Origin: a virus
DNA length: 38,981 bases
Strand: one strand, 5' to 3'
Virus record (IMG/VR): IMGVR_UViG_3300032163_000048
Coordinates: 1-38,981 of that record
In this document: positions 7,704 to 16,261 of the stretch, one piece after another
Layout of the letters: every line of letters begins with the position of its first letter
Position numbering within the stretch: the stretch's first letter is position 1
Program-made: the position numbers and the translations under genes
Notes under the pieces: model-generated
The model's input: the letters and a program-made list of their open reading frames with translations, nothing else
Told to the model about the DNA's origin: nothing
Database searches by the model: none

Positions 7704-8085
7704 AAGTGATAACATAAAAGTAGCGGAAGAAAATTTGAGGGTTTTCAAGATTTTCGCCTCAGAACCGATTGGGGTGTTTCCAGAGGCAGAGGGTGTGGAT
7801 AAATTAAAAACCCTTTGGAGAATTCCCCCCTTTAAAAGACGGCTTTATATTGAAGAAATTCTTTCAAATCATGCGGTTGGTTTTGATAATGGGTTTGGAT
7901 ACAGTTGTTTTCGAGATAAACGACAGGCTCAATTATATGAAGAAGCACTTCCAGCTTATGTAGTGGTCAAAGAATTACGGATCCCAAAAGGAAGCCGATA
8001 TAGAATTGGGAAAATTGTGCAGGGAGAGTTGGGTACTGGTTTAACCATGTGTCAGGCCGAGCGATTAATGGGGGTTGGTGGCTGA
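7690..8085 (+). CDS. Conserved hypothetical phage protein
   Basis: This 131-residue protein has a C-terminal half with FGYSCFRDKRQA, then AYVVVKELRIPKGSRYRIG, a pattern I associate with uncharacterised phage proteins. The ATG at 7690 is preferred over a GTG at 7684 because AAGGG at 7677-7681 is well spaced. The last 14 bases form the 5' acceptor strand and the start of the D-arm of the tRNA that follows. Confidence 0.5.
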   Translation: MCLIESDNIKVAEENLRVFKIFASEPIGVFPEAEGVDKLKTLWRIPPFKRRLYIEEILSNHAVGFDNGFGYSCFRDKRQAQLYEEALPAYVVVKELRIPKGSRYRIGKIVQGELGTGLTMCQAERLMGVGG

Positions 8086-8154
8086 ATGGGAAGGCACTGT
8101 CTGAAAGGACAGGTCACGAAAGGTGTGTGGGTTCGAATCCTGCCCGATCCACCA
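8072..8154 (+). tRNA. tRNA with long variable arm and abnormal anticodon loop
   Basis: The acceptor strands GGGTTGG (8072-8078) and CCGATCC (8144-8150) pair with two wobbles, followed by A73 and an encoded CCA (8152-8154). A three-pair D-stem GCT/GGC, an anticodon stem CTGTC/GACAG (8097-8101/8108-8112), a 14-base variable arm and a T-arm with loop TTCGAAT are all present. The anticodon loop is TGAAAG, only six bases, or CTGAAAGG (eight) if the closing C-G pair opens. The likely anticodon is GAA. The long variable arm and A73 suggest Leu type, which conflicts with GAA. It overlaps the end of the preceding gene. Confidence 0.6.
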
Positions 8155-8172
8155 CAATAATGGGAGGCTGAT

Positions 8173-8382
8173 ATGCCACTTCTAAAAATATTTAAAAATA
8201 TGGTTAAGAAAGATGAGAAGGGCCCACTCGTTAACGAGAAATTCATTCAGGAATTAAAAGGACTTTCTGAAGACGATCTTAACATCATTGCTGATTCCGC
8301 CCCAGGCATGAGCAATGTTTATATTCAGGCTGAGAAGAAGAGAAGGGAAGATGAGAAGAAAAAAACTCAGGGGAATCAATGA
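8173..8382 (+). CDS. Small charged hypothetical protein
   Basis: This 69-residue helical protein has the segment GLSEDDLNIIADSAPG and a Lys/Glu-rich C-terminus. GGGAGG at 8162-8167 lies upstream of the ATG at 8173. The stop overlaps the start of the radical SAM gene (ATGA), so the two are probably co-translated and may work together. Confidence 0.55.
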   Translation: MPLLKIFKNMVKKDEKGPLVNEKFIQELKGLSEDDLNIIADSAPGMSNVYIQAEKKRREDEKKKTQGNQ

Positions 8383-9386
8383 CAGAAATTAGAAAGACAT
8401 TCTCCATCTGCAATGAATGTTATAAAAAGATTCCGGCGACTATCGTTTTGACGGATACGGTCGTTGAATTGCACAAAGAATGCTGTGGTCTTCTCCAAAA
8501 AGAAGTGATTGAGAAAAACAAAGAGTTTTACAATGCAATGGTTAATGCCCCTTACAATAACATCCTTGGGAACCTGTGTAATATAGCCATCACTGACGAC
8601 TGCAATAGTACCTGTAAGGCTTGCTATTGCAAGATCGAGAAGAAAGAGAAGAGTTTGGATGAGATCATGGGGATGTCATTTATCCTCCCCACATGGATAG
8701 ACAAGATCATGCTAACTGGCGGTGAACCCACCATCCATTCTCAATTTTTTGATATCGTAAGCAATCTCAACTGTGGCGTCATCACCAATGGAATAAAATT
8801 CGCTGACCTGAACTTTTTAAAAGAGTTTGCCCAGTTCAATGTCTATATGGCTGGTACGAACAATGAGATAGCAACGATGTTCTCATTGAATACGGAAGAT
8901 TCTCCTGATTATGGGGAGAAAATGTTAGCCATAGAAAACTTCAAGAGGATGGGGCTGAAATTAGCGATGGTATCCTCTACGATTACAGATCTCGATGAGA
9001 TACCAGGGGTTCTTTCTGAATTTAGAAAGATAAAGGATGTGGTCAGCACCTTCAAGATCAGGTCTGCTTTTAACATTGGGGAGAGTCAAGGATTCAAGCA
9101 CATCTATATCTCTGAGTTAATAAAAAAGGTGAAAGAGAATTGTGGGATTCTTAGATTCGTTCAGGGGATGCACACCAATACCTATCTCGTCAATATGAGA
9201 TGTGACGACATCCACCTGATGCTTGTCAAATGCCCTGATAAGACGATCATTGATCTATGCGATATCGGGCCAACAGGTCCCTATCAGCTCACCCATCTAA
9301 ATACTTTTGAAGATGTGGTGGTGGCCTTGATAGTCAATGAAGGGATAGAGAAGGGTTGGTTTAATGGAAGGAAAATAAATGACTGA
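8379..9386 (+). CDS. Radical SAM enzyme with N-terminal Cys knuckle
   Basis: This 335-residue protein has the [4Fe-4S]-binding motif C75-x3-C79-x2-C82 (CNSTCKACYC), a GGEP SAM-contact motif at residues 114-117 and a following ITNG strand. Together these are diagnostic of radical SAM enzymes. The N-terminus has an extra metal-binding pair, C11/C14 and C35/C36, as in radical SAM proteins that carry a small N-terminal ribbon. The C-terminus lacks a recognisable auxiliary cluster domain. The substrate is unknown. It is coupled to the genes before and after it. Confidence 0.8.
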   Translation: MTEIRKTFSICNECYKKIPATIVLTDTVVELHKECCGLLQKEVIEKNKEFYNAMVNAPYNNILGNLCNIAITDDCNSTCKACYCKIEKKEKSLDEIMGMSFILPTWIDKIMLTGGEPTIHSQFFDIVSNLNCGVITNGIKFADLNFLKEFAQFNVYMAGTNNEIATMFSLNTEDSPDYGEKMLAIENFKRMGLKLAMVSSTITDLDEIPGVLSEFRKIKDVVSTFKIRSAFNIGESQGFKHIYISELIKKVKENCGILRFVQGMHTNTYLVNMRCDDIHLMLVKCPDKTIIDLCDIGPTGPYQLTHLNTFEDVVVALIVNEGIEKGWFNGRKIND

Positions 9387-9576
9387 AATCCGATGCGTGA
9401 AATGTAATCGACTTTTATTTTTCGCTAACTTTAATGAAAAAATTGAAATTGAAATTAAATGTTCAAAGTGTCATTTCATAAATAAATTTAGGTTATTAAC
9501 AAAACAAGAAAAAATAAAAGAACAAATTGAAGAATTCAAGATATTTAGAGAAATGGTTGCAAAGGAATTATTTTAA
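9379..9576 (+). CDS. Mu Com-like zinc-finger regulator
   Basis: This 65-residue protein has the Mu Com signature: IRCVKCNRLLFFANF, then IEIKCSKCHFINKF, with C6, C9, C28 and C31 as zinc ligands. In phage Mu, Com binds mom mRNA and activates its translation; Mom modifies adenines. No mom gene is recognised here. It overlaps the end of the radical SAM gene by eight bases, so that gene or one nearby may be its target. A helical tail (residues 42-65) follows the finger. A strong terminator comes after. Confidence 0.72.
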   Translation: MTEIRCVKCNRLLFFANFNEKIEIEIKCSKCHFINKFRLLTKQEKIKEQIEEFKIFREMVAKELF

Positions 9577-9582
9577 ATAAGA

Positions 9583-9595
9583 GCCGTTCGACGGC
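9583..9595 (+). other. Small perfect hairpin before the terminator
   Basis: GCCGT/ACGGC arms enclose the three-base loop TCG. It lies between the Com-like gene and the main terminator, with no T-run of its own. It may pause polymerase, protect the transcript end or be a processing site. Confidence 0.4.
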
Positions 9596-9617
9596 CTAAT
9601 TTAAAGAGAGGTCTACG

Positions 9618-9659
9618 AGGCCCGTTTCAGGGATTAAAAACCCTGGCGGGCCTTTTTTT
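9618..9659 (+). terminator. Rho-independent terminator
   Basis: The outer stem AGGCCCG (9618-9624) pairs with CGGGCCT (9647-9653). An inner stem CAGGG/CCCTG (9628-9632/9641-9645) stacks within it, and a run of seven T follows (9653-9659). It closes the accessory block and separates it from the scaffold/capsid genes. Confidence 0.88.
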
Positions 9660-9688
9660 ATTTCAAATCAACGAAGGGAGGATTTTTT

Positions 9689-10426
9689 ATGGCAGGAGAA
9701 ATTTTGTCACAGTTACCCGAAGACCTGAGAGCGAATGAGGCTTTTACCGGAATGAATACGGCTGGGGACATGGCGAAAGCATACCTGGACACGAAGGGGA
9801 AGCTGACTGAGTTCGATGGGAAGGTGAAGGAGCACGAAGGGAAAATTGTTGACCTGGAGGGCAAGCTCGCCAATTCATATCCAAAACTTTCAGAGAAACC
9901 GACTGATGAGGAGAGGACGAATTTCTTCAAGGCTCTTGGCAGACCGGATACACCAGAGGGTTACGAGTTTCCAGTGATCGAGGGAATGGAGAAGGATGAC
10001 CGAATGGTGAAATGGGCATCCAACATGTTCTATGAGGAGGGCTTATCGAAAAAACAGGCTCTTAATATTGGTACCAAATGGAATCAATTCCTCTTAGGAA
10101 CTCTCGATGAGGAGGAAAAGATTGCTCAAAGGGAAGCTGCCGAAGCCGAGAAGACATTCAAGGAAGGATTCAAGACAGAGGATGAATATAAAACAGCCAA
10201 GGAGATGTCAAAACGATATTGGAAAAAATTAACTAATACTGATTTCGACCAATATCGTGATGAGGCTGGTCATGCCGATGCGATCTTTCTGAAATTCGTT
10301 TACGAAAACGCAAAAAAAACTGGGGAAGACACGATCATTCCTGGTTCCCAAGGAGGAACCGGAGAGGTAAAGCCAGGAATGGTCTACGACAAGACGAAAT
10401 TCCCCAAGCAGCAAAAATTCATTTAG
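9689..10426 (+). CDS. Capsid scaffolding protein
   Basis: This 245-residue acidic, helical protein is rich in Glu and Lys. It has the segment PTDEERTNFFKALGRPDTPEGYEF, typical of scaffold proteins upstream of phage capsid genes. It directly precedes the major capsid gene. Scaffolds nucleate capsid assembly and leave before or during DNA packaging. GGGAGG lies upstream of the ATG at 9689. No protease motif is visible in it or its neighbours. Confidence 0.8.
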   Translation: MAGEILSQLPEDLRANEAFTGMNTAGDMAKAYLDTKGKLTEFDGKVKEHEGKIVDLEGKLANSYPKLSEKPTDEERTNFFKALGRPDTPEGYEFPVIEGMEKDDRMVKWASNMFYEEGLSKKQALNIGTKWNQFLLGTLDEEEKIAQREAAEAEKTFKEGFKTEDEYKTAKEMSKRYWKKLTNTDFDQYRDEAGHADAIFLKFVYENAKKTGEDTIIPGSQGGTGEVKPGMVYDKTKFPKQQKFI

Positions 10427-10435
10427 GAGGAGATT

Positions 10436-11452
10436 ATGGCTCAGACAGAATTGGTGGGCGTCAACACCGTTATGGATATCGTGAATTCTTATACTTCCCT
10501 TGACGCACAGGCGAAGTATATTTGGGCAGCGAAAGTGCTGGCGCGAAAATGCCCGTTCTTTTTGGATATGCCCATGAAACCTTCAAACCAAATTTTCTCT
10601 CACATTGGCGTGAGACAGTCCTATCTTGCAGCTCCTGGGACAAGAAGATTCAATTCAGGGGTTGCTCCAACGAAGTCAACCGTCACTCCATACACAGAGC
10701 AGATCTGCATGGTTGAGGATTACTCCGAGGTTGACAAGGCGCTCTGTGACATTCAGCCAAATCCTGAGACCTGGAGACAGGAAAGGGATGCGATGAAGTT
10801 GGAGGCAATGACTCAGAAGGCAGAGGATGTGGTCATTTATGGGAGCATCGGGACTGATCCGGCTTCCATCAATGGTTTCGCAACAAGATTCAATTCACTC
10901 ACTTCTCGACCCAATGGCGATACTTCGTGGCCTTACAACACGAGGACCGCTGGAGGCTCTTCAAGTGTGACTTCTATCTTCGTGATTCAGTGGGGAGAAG
11001 CAAAGGTTTACGGGATTTATCCACAGAACCTTCCCGCTGGAATCAAGGTGGAAGACCTTGGGGAAGTGACGGCAGTCGCTTCGGATAGCCCTCTGACCTC
11101 ACCGGCCTACTTCCAGGCTTACCGATCCCATCTCGCAGTTTACTTCGGGATCAATGTGGAAGATGAAAGGTGCGTTCAGAGATATTGCAACATCGAGCAG
11201 ACCGGAACCAGCAATATCTTCGATCCTGAGCATCTGGTGGAAGTCATCAACAGGCTTCCCGATCCAGAAGGGGCAGTGATTTATGTTCCCCGGCTCGTCA
11301 AGACTCAGATGGATATTGCAGCCATGAACAAATCCAACGCTTTCTACTCGATTGATGCGGCAGGAGATGTTTTTGGCAGACCGCTCATCAGATTCAGAGG
11401 AGTTCCGGTGAGAATGGCTGATCGGCTAACCTCAGAAACGGCAGTATCGTAA
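10436..11452 (+). CDS. Major capsid protein
   Basis: This 338-residue protein has the size and position of epsilon15 gp7 / BPP-1 Bbp17 type HK97-fold capsid proteins. Features include an N-terminal helix (AKYIWAAKVLARKCPFF), a loop with RQSYLAAPGTRRF, and a central AEDVVIYGSIGTDPASINGFATRF segment. There is no cleavable prodomain. GGAGGAG lies just upstream of the ATG. It sits between scaffold and cement genes, and it should be the most abundant virion protein. Confidence 0.85.
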   Translation: MAQTELVGVNTVMDIVNSYTSLDAQAKYIWAAKVLARKCPFFLDMPMKPSNQIFSHIGVRQSYLAAPGTRRFNSGVAPTKSTVTPYTEQICMVEDYSEVDKALCDIQPNPETWRQERDAMKLEAMTQKAEDVVIYGSIGTDPASINGFATRFNSLTSRPNGDTSWPYNTRTAGGSSSVTSIFVIQWGEAKVYGIYPQNLPAGIKVEDLGEVTAVASDSPLTSPAYFQAYRSHLAVYFGINVEDERCVQRYCNIEQTGTSNIFDPEHLVEVINRLPDPEGAVIYVPRLVKTQMDIAAMNKSNAFYSIDAAGDVFGRPLIRFRGVPVRMADRLTSETAVS

Positions 11453-11507
11453 TTTAGGGTGGCATCAAGACGACATGGGCCACAAAAATTAAAAGGAGGT
11501 AATACAC

Positions 11508-11915
11508 ATGCCAATGTACGATTATAGTTTTCTTTTGCAGTCCGATACTGCAAACACGACTGATGCGGTAACAACTAACGAAGTGGATTTCGGTGTCACC
11601 ACTCCCGCTCCCAACATCTCCAACCAGTTCGGGATGCACGTTATCGTTACCACGACTTTCACAACGTTAACCGAGGGGGTTATCTGGTGGATTCTCCACG
11701 GTGCATCAGGGACCCTTACCACGAGTTCAACGAAGCATACAGGAATGTTTGTTGACGTAGCTGACATGGTGAAGGCTGCTCATCACTACGTTCCCTGCGG
11801 GTCTATTCCTCTTCTGAGGTATGCCTGCGGAATGTTCGATGCGGTGAGTACCGCTGCTGGTGCTGGTAAGACCACGGTATTCCTGGGGAGTTTCGACGCC
11901 TCAGTAACACTTTAA
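11508..11915 (+). CDS. Capsid cement protein (Bbp16-like)
   Basis: This 135-residue beta-rich protein follows the capsid gene at the position of Bbp16 in BPP-1 and gp10 in epsilon15, which staple neighbouring capsomers. Composition (T, V, A rich, few charges) and segments such as NQFGMHVIVTTTF and YACGMFDAVSTAAG fit a jelly-roll-like fold. AAGGAGGT lies eight bases before the start. It is followed by a terminator, so scaffold, capsid and cement form one unit. Confidence 0.68.
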   Translation: MPMYDYSFLLQSDTANTTDAVTTNEVDFGVTTPAPNISNQFGMHVIVTTTFTTLTEGVIWWILHGASGTLTTSSTKHTGMFVDVADMVKAAHHYVPCGSIPLLRYACGMFDAVSTAAGAGKTTVFLGSFDASVTL

Positions 11916-11922
11916 CCTTTGA

Positions 11923-11953
11923 GGGGAGGGGGTTTTCCTCCTCCCCATTTTTT
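11923..11953 (+). terminator. Rho-independent terminator
   Basis: A ten-pair stem, 11923-11932 with 11937-11946 (one G-T wobble), encloses a TTTT loop and is followed by a run of six T at 11948-11953. It ends the capsid unit. Confidence 0.88.
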
Positions 11954-11970
11954 AAGAAAGGAGAGTTTTT

Positions 11971-12207
11971 ATGCCTTTGGCAATCTGTAGAATGAGATGT
12001 TTCGATGGGAAATTGGGAAGGCTTTATTACATTGGGGACGTGGTGGAGGATATGCCCAAGAATCACCCGCTTGCAAGTAACTTTGAGTTCAGAAAGGTTT
12101 CAGCACCAGTGGTTGAAACTATCGAGGAACCCAAAGAAATAGAGGAAAAGCCGAATGAGGATTCAAAGGAAGAAAAACGTGGCCCTGGCCGTCCCAAGAA
12201 GGAATAG
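11971..12207 (+). CDS. Small protein with AT-hook-like tail
   Basis: This 78-residue protein has an ordered N-terminal half (ICRMRCFDGKLGRLYYIGD), then a long Glu/Lys-rich linker. The C-terminus is RGPGRPKK, resembling an AT-hook core (GRP flanked by basic residues). AAGGAG precedes the ATG. A DNA-contact role is suggested only by the tail. Confidence 0.5.
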   Translation: MPLAICRMRCFDGKLGRLYYIGDVVEDMPKNHPLASNFEFRKVSAPVVETIEEPKEIEEKPNEDSKEEKRGPGRPKKE

Positions 12208-12210
12208 AAA

Positions 12211-12321
12211 ATGAAGGGAATGAATTGTGGCTTGTGTGGGGGTAAGTTTATCTTCCACGGGAAGGACAAGACGGGGACTTACTATATCTGTAATAAGTGT
12301 GGGAGGATCACTAAGAAGTAA
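12211..12321 (+). CDS. Small zinc-ribbon protein
   Basis: This 36-residue ORF has CGLC at residues 6-9 and CNKC at 27-30, separated by a beta-hairpin-like HGKDKTGTYYI. It matches a minimal zinc ribbon. It sits three bases after the previous gene and nine before the gp11-like gene. Confidence 0.5.
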   Translation: MKGMNCGLCGGKFIFHGKDKTGTYYICNKCGRITKK

Positions 12322-12330
12322 GGAGGAGAG

Positions 12331-13317
12331 ATGCCTTACGAACAATATAAAGTTGTAAATTTGGCCTTAGCCAGAATCGGGGTAAAGAAGATAACGGAAG
12401 CGGATTGGGGAGACCCCGTTACCCAACAGGCCATTGATGCCGATGCTGTTTGGGAATTCATCAGGGATGAGGTTCTTGAAGCGAGGCAATGGGTATTTGC
12501 GAAAAAACGGGCACAGTTGATTCGCGGTCCCATTCCCCTCGTCAACTGGGACTTCGCCTATATCCTACCAGATGACTTCCTGAAGCCTTGGGTGGGTCAA
12601 GATTCTCCTCAGAAGCAGGATTTGGCCGTCTATCCTTCTGGTTATCCTTATGCCTTCGAGTCCATCGTGGCAGGTGTGGGGATTATAACTTCTAACGAGA
12701 CCATTCCTACCGACGGGGATACGGTCACGATTGGCACTAAGACTTACACTTTCAAGACCACCCTCACACCGACTGAGGGTCAGGTTCTAATCGGGGGGAG
12801 TGCAGCCAAAGCCCTCGATAATCTGAGGGATGCCATCAACCACAAGGGAAGGCCGGATACTGATTATTCCTGTGCTGCAGTTCACCCTGAAGTGGTTTCC
12901 ACGGAGAACACGGATACCACTCAGAAGATCGTTATCAACATCGAGGACACGGTTGGGGCTGACATAGCTACTTCCACTACCAGTTCAAATCTTGCATGGG
13001 GAGATACCACCCTAATCGATGAAGAGGTGAAATGCCTTCTCACCGATTACGAGGATTCTGAGGACAATGGAATTTTTCTCATCTACATTTTTAGAGAAGA
13101 CAATGTGGCGAAATGGTCTGCATCCTTTATCAGTTCCTTTGCTTTTAGACTCGCTGCGGAATTAGCGATAACGAGGACTGAATCGAGATTAAAATATGGT
13201 GATCTCATGGTGATGTACGGAAATTCCCTTATCAACGCCACTGAAATAAATCAGGGGATGGACTGGCTTGAAGGAGAGAAGGGCAATTCGGATTGGGAAA
13301 CAGCAGGGAGGGGATGA
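12331..13317 (+). CDS. Tail tubular protein A / head-tail adaptor (T7 gp11-like)
   Basis: The N-terminal region (VVNLALARIGVKKI, then DAVWEFIRDEVLEARQWVFA) is characteristic of gp11-type adaptors that ring the portal. The 328 residues exceed the T7 protein (about 196). The excess is an inserted domain at about residues 110-230, with TVTIGTKTYTFKTTL and AAKALDNLRDAIN, a module also seen in other phage tail proteins. The C-terminal helices resume at FISSFAFRLAAELA. GGAGGAG precedes the ATG. Confidence 0.75.
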   Translation: MPYEQYKVVNLALARIGVKKITEADWGDPVTQQAIDADAVWEFIRDEVLEARQWVFAKKRAQLIRGPIPLVNWDFAYILPDDFLKPWVGQDSPQKQDLAVYPSGYPYAFESIVAGVGIITSNETIPTDGDTVTIGTKTYTFKTTLTPTEGQVLIGGSAAKALDNLRDAINHKGRPDTDYSCAAVHPEVVSTENTDTTQKIVINIEDTVGADIATSTTSSNLAWGDTTLIDEEVKCLLTDYEDSEDNGIFLIYIFREDNVAKWSASFISSFAFRLAAELAITRTESRLKYGDLMVMYGNSLINATEINQGMDWLEGEKGNSDWETAGRG

Positions 13318-13318
13318 T

Positions 13319-16261
13319 TTGCCTAAAACTACACCGATAATCAATTCTCTGAACGGCGGGGAAATCGACAGGCGTATAGACGCCCGTGTTGATTTCAATA
13401 AATATTTTAAAGCCTGCCGGACTCTTCTCGGTGAAATTCCCCTTGTCGAAGGCGGGGTCATAAGGACTCCTGGGACTTACTTCGTATGGGAGACAAAGGA
13501 CTCTTCGAAGGTATCCCGTCTCATCCCCTTCCATTTTTCAACCGAGCAAGCCTACCAGATGGAGGTGGGGGACTTTTACATCCGTTTCTACAAGAATCAG
13601 GGACTCATCGCCATCGATGATTCGATGGATGATTTTAACCCTGCTGCTGCCTTCTTTGTTGGGGAATACACGAAACTTGGCTCCTACAGTGCCCTGAATG
13701 CAGGTGGAGGGACGAAATACCTGTATGTGGCTTCTCCTTACGGTCAGACGGGGGATACTGGACTTACGGTCGCCTGCGTGAGTGCGGGCGCTGATACCAT
13801 GACCGTGACGAAGGTAGGGGCAGCCATCACGATCAATCTTGCCAATGCTACACCAGCTAAGAATGCTGCCAATCTCATTCAGGTGGCATTGAGGGCACTG
13901 GGTACAGTCAACTCGATTGACGTTAGTGCATGGACTGTGACCGAGAATCCCCCTTACGCCGCAGCCCGTCCCACTGCCGGAGTGAACATTGCGGGTGCGG
14001 CCATGACAAATCTTGATAAAGCCTACCAATGCACCGCTACCTCTCCCATTCCTACATCTGCTTACAATACCAATTATTTTCCATTTGCAGAAGCCTCCTA
14101 CTGGACTGAAAGAACGGTTGGAGATCCAGTAGAAATAGTCACCGATTACGCCGAGGATGAAGTTTTTGACATCAAGGGTCCCCAAGGAGCAGACACCCTC
14201 TACCTTTACTATGAAGATAATCCACCGATGAAACTCGTTCGTCATTCCCACATCAACTGGGAATTGATCGAACAAAATTGTGTGGCATCTCCCTTCAAGT
14301 CAATCACCAACATTTCAAATACGGGTACTGCTATTGTGACGTGCGTGGATCACGGGTTACCAGCCTGGGCATATATTTATATTAAAGACGTTGAGGGAAT
14401 GATAGAGGTAAACGATTTAAGATTTCTAACGCAGCCAATAGATAGCGATACCTTCTATCTGAACGGGGTCAATTCCACCACCTATGCCTCCTATATTTCA
14501 GGGGGTAAGATATATGTTGGCATCACAGGGATTACTCAGGCCGCCACTGCCGTCGTTACAATGGCAAGGCACGGACGCTCCAATGGAGAAATGGTAAAGA
14601 TTGAGGGAGTCCTTGGGATGACGAAAGTAAATGGGAATATCTATGAAGTAGCGAATAGGACGAACACCACTTTTGAATTGAAGGATTGTAATTCTACTGC
14701 ATACGGAGCATACACGGGAGGGGGGACTGCTCTAAAGAAATTATTTACTCAGACTGGGGACTATCCTTCTTGCGGAACCTTTTTTGAACAGAGGTCCTAT
14801 AAATCAGGTTGTAAGAACCATCCTCAAACAATCTATGGAAGCTCGGTTGCGGAATATGAGAATCATGGGGAAAATCCCAGTGATGAGAGTGCTGCCATTG
14901 AGTATACCATCCCTGGGGCACAAAACAGAGTTGACCGGATACGGTGGCTATCACCAGAGGACTTCCTGATTATTGGTACTGCCGGTTCGATTCAGAAGAT
15001 GGGGGCAAGTTCCATCGCCGAACCCCTATCTGCCACGAATGTCTCTGTGAGGCAACAGGTTTGGCTTGGGGTTTCTAATGTGGATCCTCAACCTGTCACG
15101 GATTCCTTGGTTTGGCTGACAAGGGCAGGGACTTCAGTCCGAAAAGTTACATGGTCGAGCGATTCCGAAAGGTATGTTGCCCCTAACCTCACCCGAATAG
15201 CAGGGCATATAACCTATGGGGATTCTCAAGCTAATTCTGGAATTAAACAATTCGCCTTCCAGAGAGAACCTATGCCTATCCTCTGGGCTGTCAGAAATGA
15301 CGGACAGCTTCTTGGGATGACGTATGAGATAGCCGAGGAAGTCTATGCTTGGTTCAGAATTGTCACCGATGGGATATTCGAGAGCGTTTCCGTGATAAGT
15401 GCGGATGGGGAGGAAAATGAAGTCTGGGTGATAGTGAACAGAACAATCGGAGGGGTCACAAAGCGTTATGTGGAGTTCTTCAAGCCTATCAATTTCTTCT
15501 CCGAGATCAAGAATGCCTTCTTCGTCCATTCCGGCCTTACCTGGGATGGAGGGGAATTCGACATTACGGGTATTTCAAAGGCAAATCCGGCTGTAGTGAC
15601 TGCCCCTGGGCATACCTTCACTGCCGGATACAAGGTCAGGATAACGGGGGCACTGGGGATGGAAGAAGTCAACTGCGATGCAGACGACTATTATACTATA
15701 GCCAACCCTTCAGGTGACACCTTTGAACTCTCTGGAGTCAATTCCTTGAGCTACACGGCCTATTCCGGAGGAGGACTGGCAGGAAGAGTGACAAATACCC
15801 TGTCTGGACTATCCCATCTTGAGGGGAAGACCGTATCCGTCCTTGGAGATGGGGTAGATTTTGGGGATGAGGTTGTGGCTGGGGGCGCTATTACTCTTGA
15901 CCATTATGGGAACTTAATCCATGTGGGATTACCCTTCGAATCTGTCATCGAACCTATGAAGTTACATTCTGGATCGACTTTGGGCACGGCAAGAAGTAAG
16001 AAGCAGCGAATTAATAAGGTCACGGTTTGCGTCTATGAGACCTGTGGGGGGAAGATAGGGCCGGATGAAGATAATCTTCAGGACATCTCAGGGTACTTCG
16101 AGAAGACCTATGATGAAGGAGAGTTAATCACGGCAGATGCAGATGTAGAATTCGATGGAGATTGGAAGAACGAGGCCACTCTCTGTTTAAAACAGGATAG
16201 ACCGTATCCATTCGGGATACTGGCTCTGATCCCAAGAGTGAGTTTAAATGAGGAAGAATGA
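13319..16261 (+). CDS. Tail tubular protein B / nozzle (T7 gp12-like)
   Basis: The N-terminus (INSLNGGEIDRRIDARVDFNKYFKACRTL) and the early PGTYFVWETKD segment match phage nozzle proteins that extend the gp11 ring. Starting at the TTG at 13319, with SD AGGGAGGGG at 13305-13313, gives 980 residues, longer than T7 gp12 (about 794). Extra length comes from three related repeats (about residues 330-400, 400-475 and 749-825), each with a GM-x-VN...Y turn and a C-terminal Y-x-Y-GG motif. A longer reading from 13268 would overlap the gp11-like gene by 50 bases. Confidence 0.78.
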   Translation: MPKTTPIINSLNGGEIDRRIDARVDFNKYFKACRTLLGEIPLVEGGVIRTPGTYFVWETKDSSKVSRLIPFHFSTEQAYQMEVGDFYIRFYKNQGLIAIDDSMDDFNPAAAFFVGEYTKLGSYSALNAGGGTKYLYVASPYGQTGDTGLTVACVSAGADTMTVTKVGAAITINLANATPAKNAANLIQVALRALGTVNSIDVSAWTVTENPPYAAARPTAGVNIAGAAMTNLDKAYQCTATSPIPTSAYNTNYFPFAEASYWTERTVGDPVEIVTDYAEDEVFDIKGPQGADTLYLYYEDNPPMKLVRHSHINWELIEQNCVASPFKSITNISNTGTAIVTCVDHGLPAWAYIYIKDVEGMIEVNDLRFLTQPIDSDTFYLNGVNSTTYASYISGGKIYVGITGITQAATAVVTMARHGRSNGEMVKIEGVLGMTKVNGNIYEVANRTNTTFELKDCNSTAYGAYTGGGTALKKLFTQTGDYPSCGTFFEQRSYKSGCKNHPQTIYGSSVAEYENHGENPSDESAAIEYTIPGAQNRVDRIRWLSPEDFLIIGTAGSIQKMGASSIAEPLSATNVSVRQQVWLGVSNVDPQPVTDSLVWLTRAGTSVRKVTWSSDSERYVAPNLTRIAGHITYGDSQANSGIKQFAFQREPMPILWAVRNDGQLLGMTYEIAEEVYAWFRIVTDGIFESVSVISADGEENEVWVIVNRTIGGVTKRYVEFFKPINFFSEIKNAFFVHSGLTWDGGEFDITGISKANPAVVTAPGHTFTAGYKVRITGALGMEEVNCDADDYYTIANPSGDTFELSGVNSLSYTAYSGGGLAGRVTNTLSGLSHLEGKTVSVLGDGVDFGDEVVAGGAITLDHYGNLIHVGLPFESVIEPMKLHSGSTLGTARSKKQRINKVTVCVYETCGGKIGPDEDNLQDISGYFEKTYDEGELITADADVEFDGDWKNEATLCLKQDRPYPFGILALIPRVSLNEEE

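Noticed and set aside
13538-14275. Minus-strand 245-codon ORF inside the nozzle gene
   Set aside because: It is antisense to the gp12-like gene, unusually rich in Gly, Cys and His, with no recognisable motif; a shadow frame.
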